DNA of 64,000 nucleotides. It comes from Pristionchus mayeri (taxonomy: Eukaryota; Nematoda; Chromadorea; Rhabditida; Neodiplogasteridae). The position numbers were made by a program, and so were the translations under genes. Numbering within the stretch: the stretch's first letter is position 1; every line of letters starts with the position of its first letter. The notes below the pieces were generated by a model. It had not been told where the DNA came from. It saw only the letters and a program-made list of their open reading frames with translations, and searched no databases. The stretch covers positions 16,470,464-16,534,463 of the forward strand of contig BTRK01000003.1 of NCBI GenBank assembly GCA_036245805.1, given 5' to 3'. Shown here one piece after another: positions 23,141 through 36,112 of the stretch.

Positions 23141-26100
23141 CTTTGGGATCATCGACGATTCGTCCCAAATGATGACGTCATTTTCGGCAAGTTCCTTGGC
23201 GTCCTGTTCTTGTCTTCTATGATTGGAGGACTCGCACCGATTGCTGATATTGAGCTTGAAGAGAGAAGCGGATGTTCGACCGCCTGGGAGAAGATTGGCT
23301 GCGATTCCTGTCCAGGCAGTGCAGACAACCTAGACATGAAGATTATATTGAACTGAAAATGTAGATGCAAAAATCTCACCTTAAGTCCATTTCCGACGAA
23401 GATGTTGTAGAGTGTGGTGTAGAGGTACGTCTTCCCGCTTCCACCCGGTCCGTCAAGGTGAAAGAGACGGGGGAGAGAGGCATCCTCCAACACTCCCAGA
23501 ATCGCGTCAGCAGCGGCTTGTTGCTGAGGGTTCAGAGTCGCGTAGAGTCTCGCGCCTTCCGCAGCACAATAAGCGGGATTGGCAAGGTTGAGGTTTCTGA
23601 GTGGAGGGCGGACGGCTGGCTCAGGAACGAATCTGGAGAAATCGTTTCCTGCCCTGAAAGAGAGAATTTTATATTTGTTCATGCAAAGTTATCAATATGC
23701 AGAATCACCTTCGGAATCGATCAGCAATATCGAAGTAGGCGAGTGCCTCAGCCTCCTCCCCTCCTGCTCCCATATGACGATAATCCTCACTGAGATCCCT
23801 TTTCATTGCTTCCCAGAGTGCCTGTGGGTCGTGGACCTCATTGAAAAGAAGAATGGCAGTGAAGGCGGATCGGAGAGCAGCGGGGACTGAGTGGCCAGCC
23901 CATTCCTTTAGACACTGGAGATACTCACTGTCGTCCTTAAGAAGGCCGTGAGCCTTTGCTGTTTCTCCGAAAGTGGGGTAGGTCACTGGCACTCCGTTGG
24001 AATCCGAGACAGTACGGAGATCCTCGAATGAAATCGGTCCCTTGATGTTGAGGAGGAGGATACGGAGGTTGAATCTCTCGGTATCGTGGGGAGGGACCGT
24101 ATACATGCGTCCGATCTGTCTAGTTCCGCTCTTTCGCTCACTCCATTGGCCGTTCTGCTTAGTGAAAGTGAAGCGAGTGGGGAGGTCGAAGTAGAAGAAT
24201 TGGCGAGAATCGACGAAGGAGGGAGGGATGGTGCCACTATCGATAGTCTCCGCAGACTCCCTGTTCAACTTGAACCATGCTGTGAGAGTAGTATCTTTGG
24301 CAGCCCTAGCTCGAAGCTGCTCAGGAGGCTCGTTGGGGTCGAAGGTGACCTCTTGGAAGTTCGGTTTGTGAACGGCCAAGCGGTACACAGTGTCCGATTT
24401 CCTTTCGTTCTTGAAGCCGAAGATGTGATGGATTGCCTCTGGGGCGCACACATATCGGGCATCGAGATGGGCACGGATTTCATCAACGATGACTCCGTCC
24501 CCGTCCCTCTGTCCGGTACGGAAGAGGCTGAGAGAGGCGCGATCGGGCCCTTTGTAGACGTACTTGAATAGATACTTCACTGCCTCGATAAATGCGCAGA
24601 TTTCGACATTGGCGTGCGCATTGTATGTCAGCAGGAAGTACACATTGTAGGGCACGATGTGACGGTTGTCGAGGTTATGGCCTCCGTACTCGACTACACT
24701 CCCGTCATCCCCCCTACGGTACTGAGGGTATCCGTCGACATCGAGATTTGTACTGTCCCGGAACTCTTTGGGGAAGCGTTTGGAGCATTGCCCATCTCTC
24801 ATGCATGGTGACTCTGGATTGAGTGCACCGCAAGGTCGGTGGAGCATGTTCGTGGTGACGATGTGATACAGCTCCGGGTCCGTCTCGGGATCAGGGATCT
24901 CCGCTTGGACTAACCTGTCGACGTCCTCGGGAGTGCGCGGCTTTGTGTCCTCACTCATGATGAGGAGGATGTGAACGTGAGGGAGACCTCTCTTCTGCCA
25001 CTCGAACACTGCGATATAGGCAATGACGCGGCCGAGCTTGTGGCGATGGAGCAGATCGTCGAATACCCTGTCGACCTGATACACGCAAATTAGGATAGTC
25101 AATTGAGAAGAGAGAGTTAATATTTAACTCACCTTTAGTTTGAAGACCCTTGAGATGAGATCAGGTCGATCAGAGGCAGTCTGACCGGGCTCGAGATTCT
25201 CGGTGATCTCCCTCCACGCGGGGTTGCACGTGAAAGTAAAGAAGATGTCGGGCTTGCCGTATTTGGAGACAATCGCCATCGCGTCTTGGAAGTCCTGGGT
25301 CATCGCTCGAGGACTACCCGGATGAGTCGAAGGGAGGATGGTCCTCTTTCCCGGAACATCAGAATCTCCCGCAAGATAGTCCTGAAAAATCAAAGCATGG
25401 GAATCAAACTCTGAGAAATTATATTTTGAAAATTATTTTAATTTTGCATACCTGTACAGCCCGGTAGGAGGCGCTCCGAAGCTGATTTTGGTTTGAGCGG
25501 AAATAGTTGAGTCTATTTTGTTCGATCTAAAATGGATGGGAAGTCAGATATATTGAGGTAGTAAAGCGAATTCTAAGTGAAAATGTACTTACCTTGACCC
25601 AGGAGTCCACGGCGAACTGCTGGAAGAGGGTTTTTCCATGGTGGATGGGATTGAATTGTCCTTCTCGCACCATCATGAGGTAGCTGTAGTACTCCTTCTG
25701 GGTGATTCGAGTCCTCTTCCTGCCCGATGGCTTCTTCTCTAGTTCAGGGTGCCACCCGTCCTTTCCCGTGGGGAAGAATATGGGATAGGTGAGGGGATCG
25801 CAGATCTTGTCGATATCCCGAATCGTCATGAGTCCTCCCCCTCTAGGATGTACTGCCAGAGATCGAGTGACAGGCACATCGTCGTCTTCACCCACGTAGA
25901 CAACGGCCACTTCATTTGCTTGTATCTACGGGGATCCTTAGACGTAGAGGTATCAAAGATCATGCGGACGGGGGCAGCTATTCGGCCTTCTTCGGCTGCA
26001 TTTCTCTCCTCATTCTCCTCCACCTCAGCCAGCATTTTGTAGGCCTGGGCATAGGGGTTAACCCTTGATATCAGGCTGCTGAGATCAGCCATCACTTGAG

Positions 26101-27345
26101 GATCACAGTTCACATTGGCGGGATTACCCAGCCTCTCACTGGCTGCTTGGGCGGTATCCAGAATGTAGATCTGACCGTAAGATGTTCTCTGGCCAGGTTC
26201 TGGATGAAGGGGACCGGCAAGATGGTACACCTGCCCGTGAATACGGAAGCAGAATGGGCCACGTCCCCTCGGGATATCGAGCTGAGCGCCCATGGAAGCC
26301 ATTGATAAGGCAGAGTTAAACTGCCGAATGAACTTCTGGAAGTTCTTGGCTTGAGGGTAATCATCGAGGAGGAGAGTGCGGATTTGGTCGGGGAAATCAG
26401 AGAATTTGTCCTCGATTGTGGTTGCCAAACCGAAGTTACAGCACAGATTGATTTGATCTGTGCTTCCACTCACTTCTCCTGCAGAGGGATTACGGTAGAA
26501 ATGAGATATCTAATTGCTCCGCATTAATATTCCTTCAATTAGCGAAAGAACATGGAGAGAGCGTAGAATGGAAAGAGATATTTCATAACAGCATGGAATG
26601 TTCTAGAATCTCCTGGATTTTCTGAGCAATTTCTGAGGCGCTCTCTCCATAGCACACACTATCTCGTTTCCTATGATCGGCGAAAATCACGCAAAATGCA
26701 CCGTCACATTGGATAACGGTAATATTAAACTTGGCGTACCTGAGAAGAAGCGGGCCCCGCAGTTGCTGCATGTGGTGTCCATTGCGCCGAGATAATTCGG
26801 CTCTGTCACCGGTCTTTCCCTCTCCTCGTTCCTGTGTGCTTTCATCCTCTCTCTATGATCCATCCTTCTTTGTCCTCCTTTTTTTCCCATTCGTTTCTTC
26901 CTCTCTCCTCCTCCTGTCTCGTTCTCTATCCCGTTCTCTGACCTCTTCTCTCTCCTCTTCAGTCATTGATGCTCTTCTCTTCCTCTGCCTTTCCTGATCT
27001 GCGGTGCGTCTCGTTTCCGTCTGCTGCGGATTTTCGCTCGCACGGCGTGATCTGCTCCTTTCCGCTTCAGCAGTGTTTCTGAATTATTTAATACTAAGTA
27101 TAGATACTTATGGTAAAAAGTGGTGTTAATGAACTTAGGAATGCACTAACCACGAATTAAGTTCACTATCTCTATTATGCTAATTACAATCTCGGTTCCA
27201 GTGAACAACATTAAATAAGCTTTCACCTCAGCCTTAAGCGAGTTCTGCTGGCGATTGGCTCCTGTGATACGGACGGAGAGGGAGGAAGGTTTATGAGATG
27301 AGCATCGGTTGGTGGGGCGTCGTTGGACGAAGTGGACGGATCCAT
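23141..27345 (-). pseudogene. Helitron RepHel, inverted copy
   Basis: Same exon structure as the left copy read on minus: start codon at 27345, Rep exon 25075-23709, Walker A exon 23653-23380, Walker B exon 23329-23141. Both frameshifts are shared with the left copy, so they predate the duplication. One visible substitution changes ASPPTIED to ASPPIIED. It lacks the GDFRQ exon. Confidence 0.9.
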
Positions 27346-27546
27346 GTTTTTGTAGACTATTGACTACTGTTAGAGTTCCTTGTCTAGTGCTTTCCTTATA
27401 TCACTTTTCATGGTAAATTTCCTGAACTTTCTGGAAGTTTCGAACAATCGATTATAGAAAGATCTAGTACGCTCTGGAACTTTATATGAGGGTTTCGAAA
27501 CTCTTGACGTTAAGAGGACACCTTACAACATCGGCAAAAGGTCCCT

Positions 27547-27617
27547 TAATCGCGCGGGATTCGAACCCCCAGTGTCATTAGTTCAACTCCAACCATCAAC
27601 CTCTCAGCCACGAGGGC
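27547..27617 (-). other. tRNA-like sequence (right copy)
   Basis: Mirror of 18454-18524; GGATTCGAACC box B complement at 27557-27567. Confidence 0.6.
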
Positions 27618-27795
27618 TCAGCGGGAGAGGAGGAACTTCCGGGTTATGATGGAAGGAGCGCGCGCTAAAGTCCAATGTGAAATTGCTGCTATTCATGCTC
27701 GCTTCAAAAGATCTTCTAGCTTTGGAACATTTTCGAATTTTCTGGAACATTCTAGAAGCTTTAGAATATTTTCAAACGTTCTGGAACATTCTAGA

Positions 27796-28119
27796 AGCTT
27801 TGACCCATGGCTAATTATCGATTGGTATACGGTAGTTGACCCAATGCTAATTATTGATTGGTATACGGTAATTCAAAGATCAAAGGTCAAAGTCATAAAT
27901 CTGACCCACGGAATAACAGTTGACCCATGGCTAATTATCGATTGGTATACGGTAGTTGACCCAATGCTAATTATTGATTGGTATACGGTAATTCAAAGAT
28001 CAAAGGTCAAAGTCATAAATCTGACCCACGGAATAACAGTTGACCCATGGCTAATTATCGATTGGTATACGGTAGTTGACCCAATGATAATTATTGATTG
28101 GTATACGGTAATGGATTGA
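27796..28119. repeat. 120-bp tandem repeat, expanded (right copy)
   Basis: Same modules as at 18072-18275 with one extra 120-bp unit. This is the only sizeable length difference between the P1 arms. Confidence 0.85.
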
Positions 28120-28424
28120 TGCCTTCCTAACGTCATCCCTCCCTCCCCTCCCTATTTCGCAATCCGGTCCGACGGAGTCACACTGCGCTTTATATATAGG
28201 TATTGATAACATACTTTTTTCGATAACTACAAACAACACCCAAAGTAAACGAGTGTCTTTCGTTTTATAATGGATGTATGCATTCTGATTGCGTGAAAAT
28301 CACAGGCGTATGGATCGCGATACTTGGCTTCTTCCAACATCCCGTGATAACTCTGAAATAGATCCTTTTACTCATACCTCAAGCAATGGTTTGATTCTCT
28401 TCTGGTTAGAGAAAACACGACAAT

Positions 28425-28667
28425 ATGAAAAACATAAAACATAAAGTCGATGAAAAGCGAAAGCAGATTGAGATACTAACAGGAGTGGAGATCGGGGAAG
28501 AGGTTAGTGATCGAGTGTTGTATTTTCGAAAAAAAACCTGCTAAATGTCACATCAACTTGTGAACAATCTTTCAAGATTTAAAAAATAAATAAATTTCCA
28601 GATGACCGACATGGATTACCTCAACGATGCCCTCACTGAGGCCTTCTATCAGCTGGATGACAACTAA
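28425..28667 (+). CDS. Small two-exon gene, 47 codons (right copy)
   Basis: Mirror of 17524-17766 with the same exons and intron (exon 1 28425-28502, exon 2 28602-28667), and AATAAA at 28733-28738. Function unknown. Confidence 0.45.
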
Positions 28668-28724
28668 ATATTTTATCTTGTTAAGACAAAACAGTTTACG
28701 AGCGTGCATGTCACTATTATCAAT

Positions 28725-31700
28725 TGCAATAGAATAAATGAGTTTTTATTGCATACCGATTCGAATATTTTTGCGCTCTTTTATACTTAATAACATACTT
28801 TTTTCGATAACTACAAACAACACCCAAAGTAAACGAGTGTCTTTCGTTTTATAATGGATGTATGCATTCTGATTGCGTGAAAATCACAGGCGTATGGATC
28901 GCGATACTTGGCTTCTTCCAACATCCCGTGATAACTCTGAAATAGATCCTTTTACTCATACCTCAAGCAATGGTTTGATTCTCTTCTGGTTAGAGAAAAC
29001 ACGACAATATGAAAAACATAAAGTGCCTGGAGTATATTCCATACCTCCGATACGGTGTGATTATGATCATATTTACAATAGGTGCAAAAGCGTGTTGTAG
29101 ATTCGCGCACTACAAGAAAATGAGATGATCGTGCAACACACTAGGGTTGGCAATTTGAGATAAGGTGTCGAGACCCCGCTTTATCTGGCACTATTTCGGA
29201 TTATCACCGTCGGATGGTAACCTACTGTGAAAGTTCTACAGAAGCGTCAATTTTTGGTTATCATCCAGTTGGTTACCGACGGTGATCATCCGACCTAGTG
29301 CCCTTAATTACGGTCGCGATGCTGTGTCTCGAACTACCAACTCGAAAACATACCGGAATCGAAAGCATCAAGAGGTTCGAAATCCATGGTAATCTCAAGA
29401 AGGCAGCAACGAAGAAGAAAGTAGCACCGAAATAGCAAGCAGCTAGGGCGAGTTGAGTATTTAGAACCGAAAAGATACATAACTTATTATTCAGCAATAA
29501 TTTGTTATCGTTATTTTGACACGAGGTTGAATGAAAAACACACACCTTTACGAGCATGGATTGAAGATGTAGAGTTGCGTTACTCATGTTCTGAAAAGTA
29601 CCTTTGATGTGCTCGTTATTTCATAATCTCACATTCAGTTTACGCGATTTAACAATTGTTAAGTGCCGAAGAAGAATCGAAAGAAGGAAGGGCACGAGTG
29701 ATGTGGCCGTCGTGTATGCGAACAATAACATGTTGACTTCATTGGATTCTCCGAGATTTAAAATCGCTGAAAACTGAATAAACTGAAGGAAATGGCAACT
29801 AGGTTATACCAAGAGTTGGCGGTGCGTTTGCATAGACGTTTCTGTAGTCTTTGATCACAGATACCTTACTCAGTGTGTCACTAAGAATTTGATTGGAGAA
29901 CAGGAAAGTTACGAAAACATTTGCAGCTATAATTGTTGGAATGAAGGATAGATAAATCTGAATAAATCAAAGTGTTATAATTTCTACACGTTTATCCTGC
30001 CTTTCTCATATTCTCTGCTGAGGTTTGCCTGATTAGGCAGAATCGATAAAAGAAGCTGAAACAGAGCATCATCCAGGATGTTGAGTACATCTCGCATTGG
30101 ATTCCTGGATACTTGAATTTCACCTTGTTTTTTATGTGGATTTCTCGTATCCATGCCAAAACTGAAGCGCGCCGATATTATTCGCTAATAATATTTTCTC
30201 GATTCTTTCTCAGAACAAACACATGTTCATACCGTAATGATGAAACTTACCAAACAGAAAGATGCATGCTTCTGAGCCAAATCTTGAACAGATACCGTTA
30301 AATTCGACGAAACCGTACAACTTGAACATAACCTCCCTCAAAAAAACGTTAACGCAACCGTTTTCAATTTTCTGGATAAGGCTTAGCCGTAAAGTTCGAA
30401 AAAAAGACACTATACTCTCGTCATTCTAACTCTATCTCACGACACTAAGCCGGATGAGATCTATGACGTCATGGCGCCTTTTATATAACAAAGGCGGCAT
30501 GACGTCATAGTTTCTCGAACGTGTGTAGAGTGAAAAGAGTGTGAGTATCAATCCTACTTGGCCGATGTTGATGTTACTGCGAGCAGTCCGCTCATGTCAC
30601 AAATACCCGAAACGAACATCAAGCGTGAATAGTCCCTCAGAGAGGATGGAGTGCTGAAACACATATTATATTCAAAAAAGGTTGCTTTGGCAAGAAATGA
30701 TTCATTAAGCTTTCCCTCTTGATTGTCTAACGAATAATATAATAGATTCATGTTTTGGCGAACCATTACTATTGGGGTGTCCGGAAAGTTCGTATAATGC
30801 TTCGGAAAAAAGTCAGTTCGCGATCAAATGCAGTGATTGCGCAATCTGTTTGTCAACAATGTATTGCATCATTCTGACGTTGAGTAGTGAGAGGATTTAA
30901 TCAGTCTCCTAGTTGCTACATTGATTCTTGTGATGGACTCCCATCTCTACCTCCGAGCAGTTTTAGTTCATTACTACCGTCTTGGCCGATCCGTGAAGGA
31001 GGCCCACTCTGCCCCGGCCCAGTCGGAAGGAGCTGACGCCCCCTCCATACCCTTCTGCTATAAGTGGTTCTCCCGCTTCAAGAAAGGGGAGTTTGGTCTC
31101 GATGATCAACCCCGCTCTGGACGCCCTCCCTCCCTCGATGAACCTCTCGTTCTCCGCACACTGAAGCGCAAGCCCATGGCCAGTGTGCGTGAGTTGAAGA
31201 AGGATACTGGTACTCCCAGATCAACGGTGTCCGATATCCTCCATCGATCTGGGAAGAAGCTGAAACTCCCACAAGTGATTCCCCATGACCTCTCCCCCGA
31301 ACAGCTGAAAAATCGTGTTCAAGTCTGTTGGGAATTACTCCATCGTAGATCCAATCTTCGATGGGTCAATTCCATCATCGCTACAGATGAGAAGTGGATC
31401 ACGTACGATAACCCTGTGAGGAGACTGCAATGGGTGGATGACTTCTGCAAAGGAAAGAAGAATCGAGATGAAGTTGTGAGGGCTTTCGTGAATTGGGCGG
31501 TCTCGAAGAAACCCGCATTCTCGAAGAGAGGAATCGAGACCCTGCCCAATCGCTGGAGGGAGGTAGTGAGAAAGAAGGGGGCATACATTGGTCACTGAGA
31601 ATTCTAAAGCATTGAATAAAAAATAAAAACAAAAAATTATACGAACTTTCCGGACACCCCAATAGTTCAAAACAACAGAAATATAGTGTAATTAAGCGTT

Positions 31701-31794
31701 ACCAGTTTAGGATAAGTAGAATTAGAACAGCATTCGCCGTTATTCCGACGGAGCCCAAGAGATACGATGAATATTTCACGAATTGGTCTTCCAT
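28725..31794 (-). CDS. Str-superfamily 7TM chemoreceptor (right copy)
   Basis: Mirror of 14397-17466 with the same exon blocks, start codon at 31794. Visible coding differences are few: one changes DMTGLL to DMSGLL in the second exon, and one at 30055 lies in the TM region around CFCFFYRF. Both copies keep the mariner in intron 1. If the palindrome is real this is a second, nearly identical receptor gene. Confidence 0.72.
29187..29302. repeat. Short hairpin MITE (right copy)
   Basis: Mirror of 16889-17004. Confidence 0.75.
30461..30510. promoter_or_regulatory. CRE/TATA hairpin (right copy)
   Basis: Mirror of 15681-15730, both TGACGTCA sites intact. Confidence 0.5.
30772..31662 (+). mobile_element. 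Mariner element, internally deleted (right copy)
   Basis: Mirror of 14529-15419 with the same TA flanks. The transposase remnant 30921-31598 has the same 225 codons and the same internal deletion. Confidence 0.95.
30921..31598 (+). pseudogene. Mariner transposase, core deleted (right copy)
   Basis: Identical in protein sequence to the copy at 14593-15270: HTH region and DEKW present, second and third catalytic Asp regions absent. Confidence 0.9.
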
Positions 31795-32900
31795 CTTTCC
31801 TATTAGTTGAGAAATGACTATGATATATGTGCACATTGTATATATGTATGTATTTTGAATGACATAGAAGGACACTTGTACCCAGATTCTCTTGGGGTTA
31901 TCTCCATTTTTTACCTTACGGAAAACGAGAATTATTGACCAGTTATTCATCGAATGATGATGATATCGTTCCCTCGGGAATATTGAATATTTTTCAATCA
32001 CAATTTATCACCCAGATTACCGTACTAATGTACTTTAAGTGAATTGAATTACTGGGGATGTATAATATATTAATAATTCAGCGATCACCTACAATATAGG
32101 CACTGGTACTCTACTGACAATGCACTCTCATAGTACTTTCTAGTGGACTTAATAACTGATAAATGTGCATAGCAATGCGCATATTTCCCCCTCCCTTATC
32201 TAATCAATCTCAGATTCCCTCAATCACTATATTTCACTTCCCCACACACAATCACATGACGAATTCATAAATTTGGTTGTGATTTGCATGCATTTAACGT
32301 TCGCGTGTGGAAATTATACGGGTTATCCGCGAGACAATGATACAAATTATGATGATTCATTGTTTCATCATATCAATTCCAGAGGTCTACATTCTCTCCA
32401 TCTACGGCATTACATTTTCATGCTGCAATTCACAACTTCGTCTACAAGCACTAAATTTAATAAGGTGACCGAGTAAGACATCGAATTGAGAAATTAGCAC
32501 AAATTGGAAAGACTACATCCAAATGTATACAAAAAATTGGGTTTTCTGGCCCTAAACGCGGTTTTTGGAACTGTTAAATATCTTCCTATGGTTGTTGCTG
32601 CTATTCCATCATGGGCAAACGCTCTTCAATTCTCGATACATGACCTAGGGGTCATCGAGTTATGGCTCATGAGCAGGAAACTGTGAAATCATTACAATTC
32701 GTGCCTCTAGCGTTATTATTAATTCCAGGAAATGGATCCATAGTGCTCAACTTGACTCTAGGATTCCGCATTATGTCCGATATCACCTCTTCGCGGTTTC
32801 CGAGCTCTATGGTGGAGTGAACGAACGCGAAATTAGTCCAGCTTCGTTTATTATTTGAGAAAATGGTTCTATTTTATATCGGTACTAAAATTTAAATCTA

Positions 32901-32920
32901 ATGCACATCAATGCACATCA
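32901..32920. other. Junction between P1 and P2 with a 10-bp direct duplication
   Basis: ATGCACATCA occurs twice in a row exactly where the P1 right arm stops and the P2 left arm starts. On the unique right side (around 51931-51942) the sequence has only one copy, preceded by ATTTC. Confidence 0.9.
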
Positions 32921-33009
32921 AGATGGAGTTGCTATCTACATGATTGGCTTTCATCTCTATAACAGGTGGCCTTCGTTTACTACCTATTTAAAACTACAAC
33001 AAATAACAA

Positions 33010-33201
33010 ATGTTCCTGAAAGCCTTTTTGCCCGTGCGGAACAAGATAGTCTTTGGTGAAAGCAATTGGAGCTTACAAAGTAATGGTGAAATCGTTTGTA
33101 TGCAGCTTCCGCCTTCTGGAGAAAGGAGCACAAGAATCCATAAAGAAAAGGCTTTATGGGATATTGCGAGGGAACAGAGCCGTTACTTTCTGGAACTGTA
33201 A
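33010..33201 (+). other. Copied fragment of the exon at 51791-51993 region
   Basis: Mirror of sequence next to the right edge of P2. The open frame here is a shadow. The exon it comes from is cut off at the P1/P2 junction. Confidence 0.4.
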
Positions 33202-33732
33202 CAAGCTTCCAATAGCATAATTAAAAGTGTCTTCTCCAAGTTCCGAATATTGCAATAAAGAGAGTACGCGACTTGAAGAGTTCTCCTTTAATTGAAACAT
33301 ATTTCAACCGGGCGCGCGTTTGACTATACTCCTCCTTTAACTCCTTCATTTGTACAGAATGACAGCTTCTTCACTCTATTTTTTGATTTGGTTGTTCTGT
33401 CGATTTCTCTAACCTATGATAAGAACTCTGCAAAGTGAGTAGCGTGTCGTCATCTTTTCGCGTGAAATTCAAGCTTTATTTTTGTTAGGCAAAAATCGCA
33501 ATATTAAGCCCACTTCCCAAGCACACATCGCTTCGTTTTTTGTGATTTATTGGCTCCTTTATAGTTACTTGTCTCAGACCGCTCTAAACATAATGAGTCA
33601 ATAGAAATTAGATGCCAGGGAACAAAACGTCTCGTTGTAGACCAATTGAAACAGTCTTTATCTGATGCAAATGCGATCACACATTGGCATGTACTCTACT
33701 GAAGAAAGGGTGTAGGTTGATCTTCTAGTCTT

Positions 33733-34447
33733 CTATGAGACAGGAGGAGGAGGTGGTGGTGGATAGGCTTGGCCATTCATCGCCATAGCCATCTGATACG
33801 CCTCTTGCTGAAATTTAATTATGTTTTTATACAATTATAGACTTTTCCAGCACTTTTTCACCGTCCATTTTCCCCTTATTTAGCTTCATCTCATCGTACA
33901 TGAGGCAAGTAATGTTCAAAATTTAAAGTCTAAAGATTTTACTCTAAATTTTAGAGGAGTGGTCAAAACAACGGTTCACAATGCAACATCCCCCCCGCCT
34001 GCGAATCCACCCTCGATAACCAGCCCCCCCCTCGCTCCCTCTCCCTCCTCCTCTGTTCCTCCCCCTCTCCTCACATCTTGCTTCTTCTTGTAGTGGCAAA
34101 CGCAGCAGACGATGATGATCGGAATTCCGATACAGCAGAAGAGCTGAAAAGACCAAAGATCAAAGAGCAGATTGAAGTGAGAGGTCGAAGCAACAAGATA
34201 AAAAATCCATTAACCTGGCTGAGAATGATGACGATAACAATGCCGACGCCGAGACCCTCAGAGCTACCTGTAAATTGATCTTTGATCTTTCATTTCACTC
34301 GTGGATGGGCGAGAACGTAGTCCATTATAAGCAAACAAATAAGGTTAGGAGAGATTTGGCAGTAAAATTGGAAAAACACAAACAAAAATTGGAGAAAATG
34401 GGAAGGAAAATATGAGAAAATAGGACGAAAATAGGAAACTCACCCAT
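33733..34447 (-). CDS. Proline-tailed small membrane protein, member A (left, inverted copy)
   Basis: Mirror of A' (50403-51117): exon 1 ATGG at 34447-34444, then exons of 53, 69 and 75 bp ending at 33733. It differs by a 12-bp deletion just 5' of the start codon. See A' for the protein description. Confidence 0.7.
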
Positions 34448-36112
34448 TTTCGGCGGAGCAAGTGGGAGAAATGAATGGAGAAGGACGAGAGTGAGACCAT
34501 TGGACTGAGATGGAAAACAATAATATTATTGTCGAGTGAACTTGCATGTAAACAATAATAGCGGAGTGAGTTGGCACGTTCGTGAAACATATCCATTTCT
34601 CTTCGGAAATAATTTCGCTTACGAGGCTTTATACTGGTTTCCTTCGCACTTATTGTTTATTAACTAACCTAATGAATGCAGAAATGAATGACTCTAGAGG
34701 GTATGCATTTTTTCTTCTCACTTCTTTCTGCTCCTTCTCTCTCCACTTCTCTCTCCTCATCCCCGTTGTGATTCATGGGCTTCATTCATCGTCTGATCTC
34801 TTTTTCTATACCATGTGTTTCTGCTCTCGTCCAACAATGTTTTAATACTTCTGGTAATTTATTTGACTTATCTGGAAATATTAACGGTTTCTGAATATCA
34901 TTACTGCACAATTTGAAGAAATTTGCAGATCATTGCACAATTTGAATTTATGATTCTTTTTCGTATGTTACCCATTTTGCGTATAATTACTGACTTTCAA
35001 ACTAAGGTGTGTCACTCTATTTTCAGATATTTACACTTTCTCACATCGATGTCACTGTTTGGCTAAAATGAAGAAATATGTATAAATTGTACGTTACTTA
35101 GCGACCAGGTGATGATGATTTTCACCAAGACGAAGCTGAATCATGGCGAAATGTTTTTGAGATTCATGAGAGCATTTCAGTCGTCGATCCAAACAGTGCT
35201 CATCCACATTCCGAAGAGTGTGTTGTTATCGGTTCTCCAATGGCTAATGATCGAACTCACGAACGGAGAGCATACATAGAAGAAGACACTGTACCCAGAG
35301 GCGTCTTTCTCGTTACAGTATGCAACCATGATTAACATAGAAGAAAGATAATTGAGTTCAGATGTGATGCCTGGGATGACTCCAGTTTGACGCCCTGTGC
35401 ACGACATTAGGAATGAAAAGAAGATAGGAAGTTGATAAGGCAGTTGAATAGATGAATAAAGAAATTATTGTCTAACGATTTGATATGTGGAAGGGGAAGA
35501 AGGCTGGGAGGTGGTAGTGTGAAGGCAGCTTCGAAACATACAAAAATGTGATTACTAAAAGTAAAGGGAGGAATAAAGTGAATAGGAGCAAGAAGATATG
35601 GAATGTTCGCAGAGAGCCATAGGTGGAGAGGGGAAGAGAGTGGAGAAGCACTCTATCATAAAGAACTCCCATTCGGATTCTTAGGACATAACTGGATGGA
35701 ATCCACAGGGAGGAAACAAACGAAGTGAGGGGAGATCACTCCTGGAGATGGGGATCAGAGAAAGCATGAACAAGGGATGAAGGAAGTGCTAGAGGTGGTG
35801 TGACCGAATGTGATCACCATCACCGTCGATTCCCTCGTTTCCCATCTGCAGGAGACGAACAGTGTTTTTGTGAATCGCTCTTCCCTCTTTCTCCCATCTT
35901 CCCTCCGTCTCTATTCTGTCGTCCTACATCTCTCCTTCTCCTTCCTTCTCTCCTCATCCCCATTCTGATTCATAGGCTTCATTCATCGCCTCGTCGCTTT
36001 TTCTATACTATATGTTCCCTCTCTCTTACTGTTTTCTTCGAATATGGAATGCGCAACTGTTTTGCTTCTGAATTTCTCATCTTTAAGCAGATAGTTTTGT
36101 AATTTCAATGTA
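34448..36112. other. Intergenic repeats of the gene array (left copy)
   Basis: Contains diverged copies of array-specific intergenic sequence (the block with ATCCACAGGGAGGAAACAAA and GGAGATCACTCC recurs near 41040-41100) and a decayed piece related to the ORF at 40078-40419 (near 35780-35870). No gene is supported. Confidence 0.5.

Larger units (their letters stand above)
23097..28205 (-). mobile_element. Helitron, 5' part (right, inverted copy)
   Basis: Mirror of 17986-22974 with one extra 120-bp repeat unit. It lacks the helicase codons that sit in the spacer, so it ends inside the intron after SSMIPK. Confidence 0.85.
13291..32900. repeat. Giant palindrome P1 (arms ~9.7 kb, spacer 122 bp)
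   Basis: Left arm 13291-22974 is the reverse complement of right arm 23097-32900. Pairing is exact in register: left and right positions sum to 46071 in the inner part and to 46191 outside the 120-bp repeat, because the right arm carries one extra 120-bp unit near 27.9 kb. Scattered single-base differences exist, for example at 13465, 13546, 14275, 15600 and 22848. The spacer 22975-23096 is unique and lies in the Helitron helicase region. Arms end sharply: sequence left of 13291 has no partner right of 32900. Confidence 0.97.

Noticed and set aside
22919..23152. Novel gene across the P1 centre
   Set aside because: The opposed 64-65-codon frames are intron and exon parts of the Helitron read through the turn-around point.
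21249..24571. Long open frames antisense to the Helitron Rep exon (for example 161 codons at 21500-21985 and its mirror)
   Set aside because: They are mirror frames of a strongly coding exon with codon-biased sequence and have no domain of their own.
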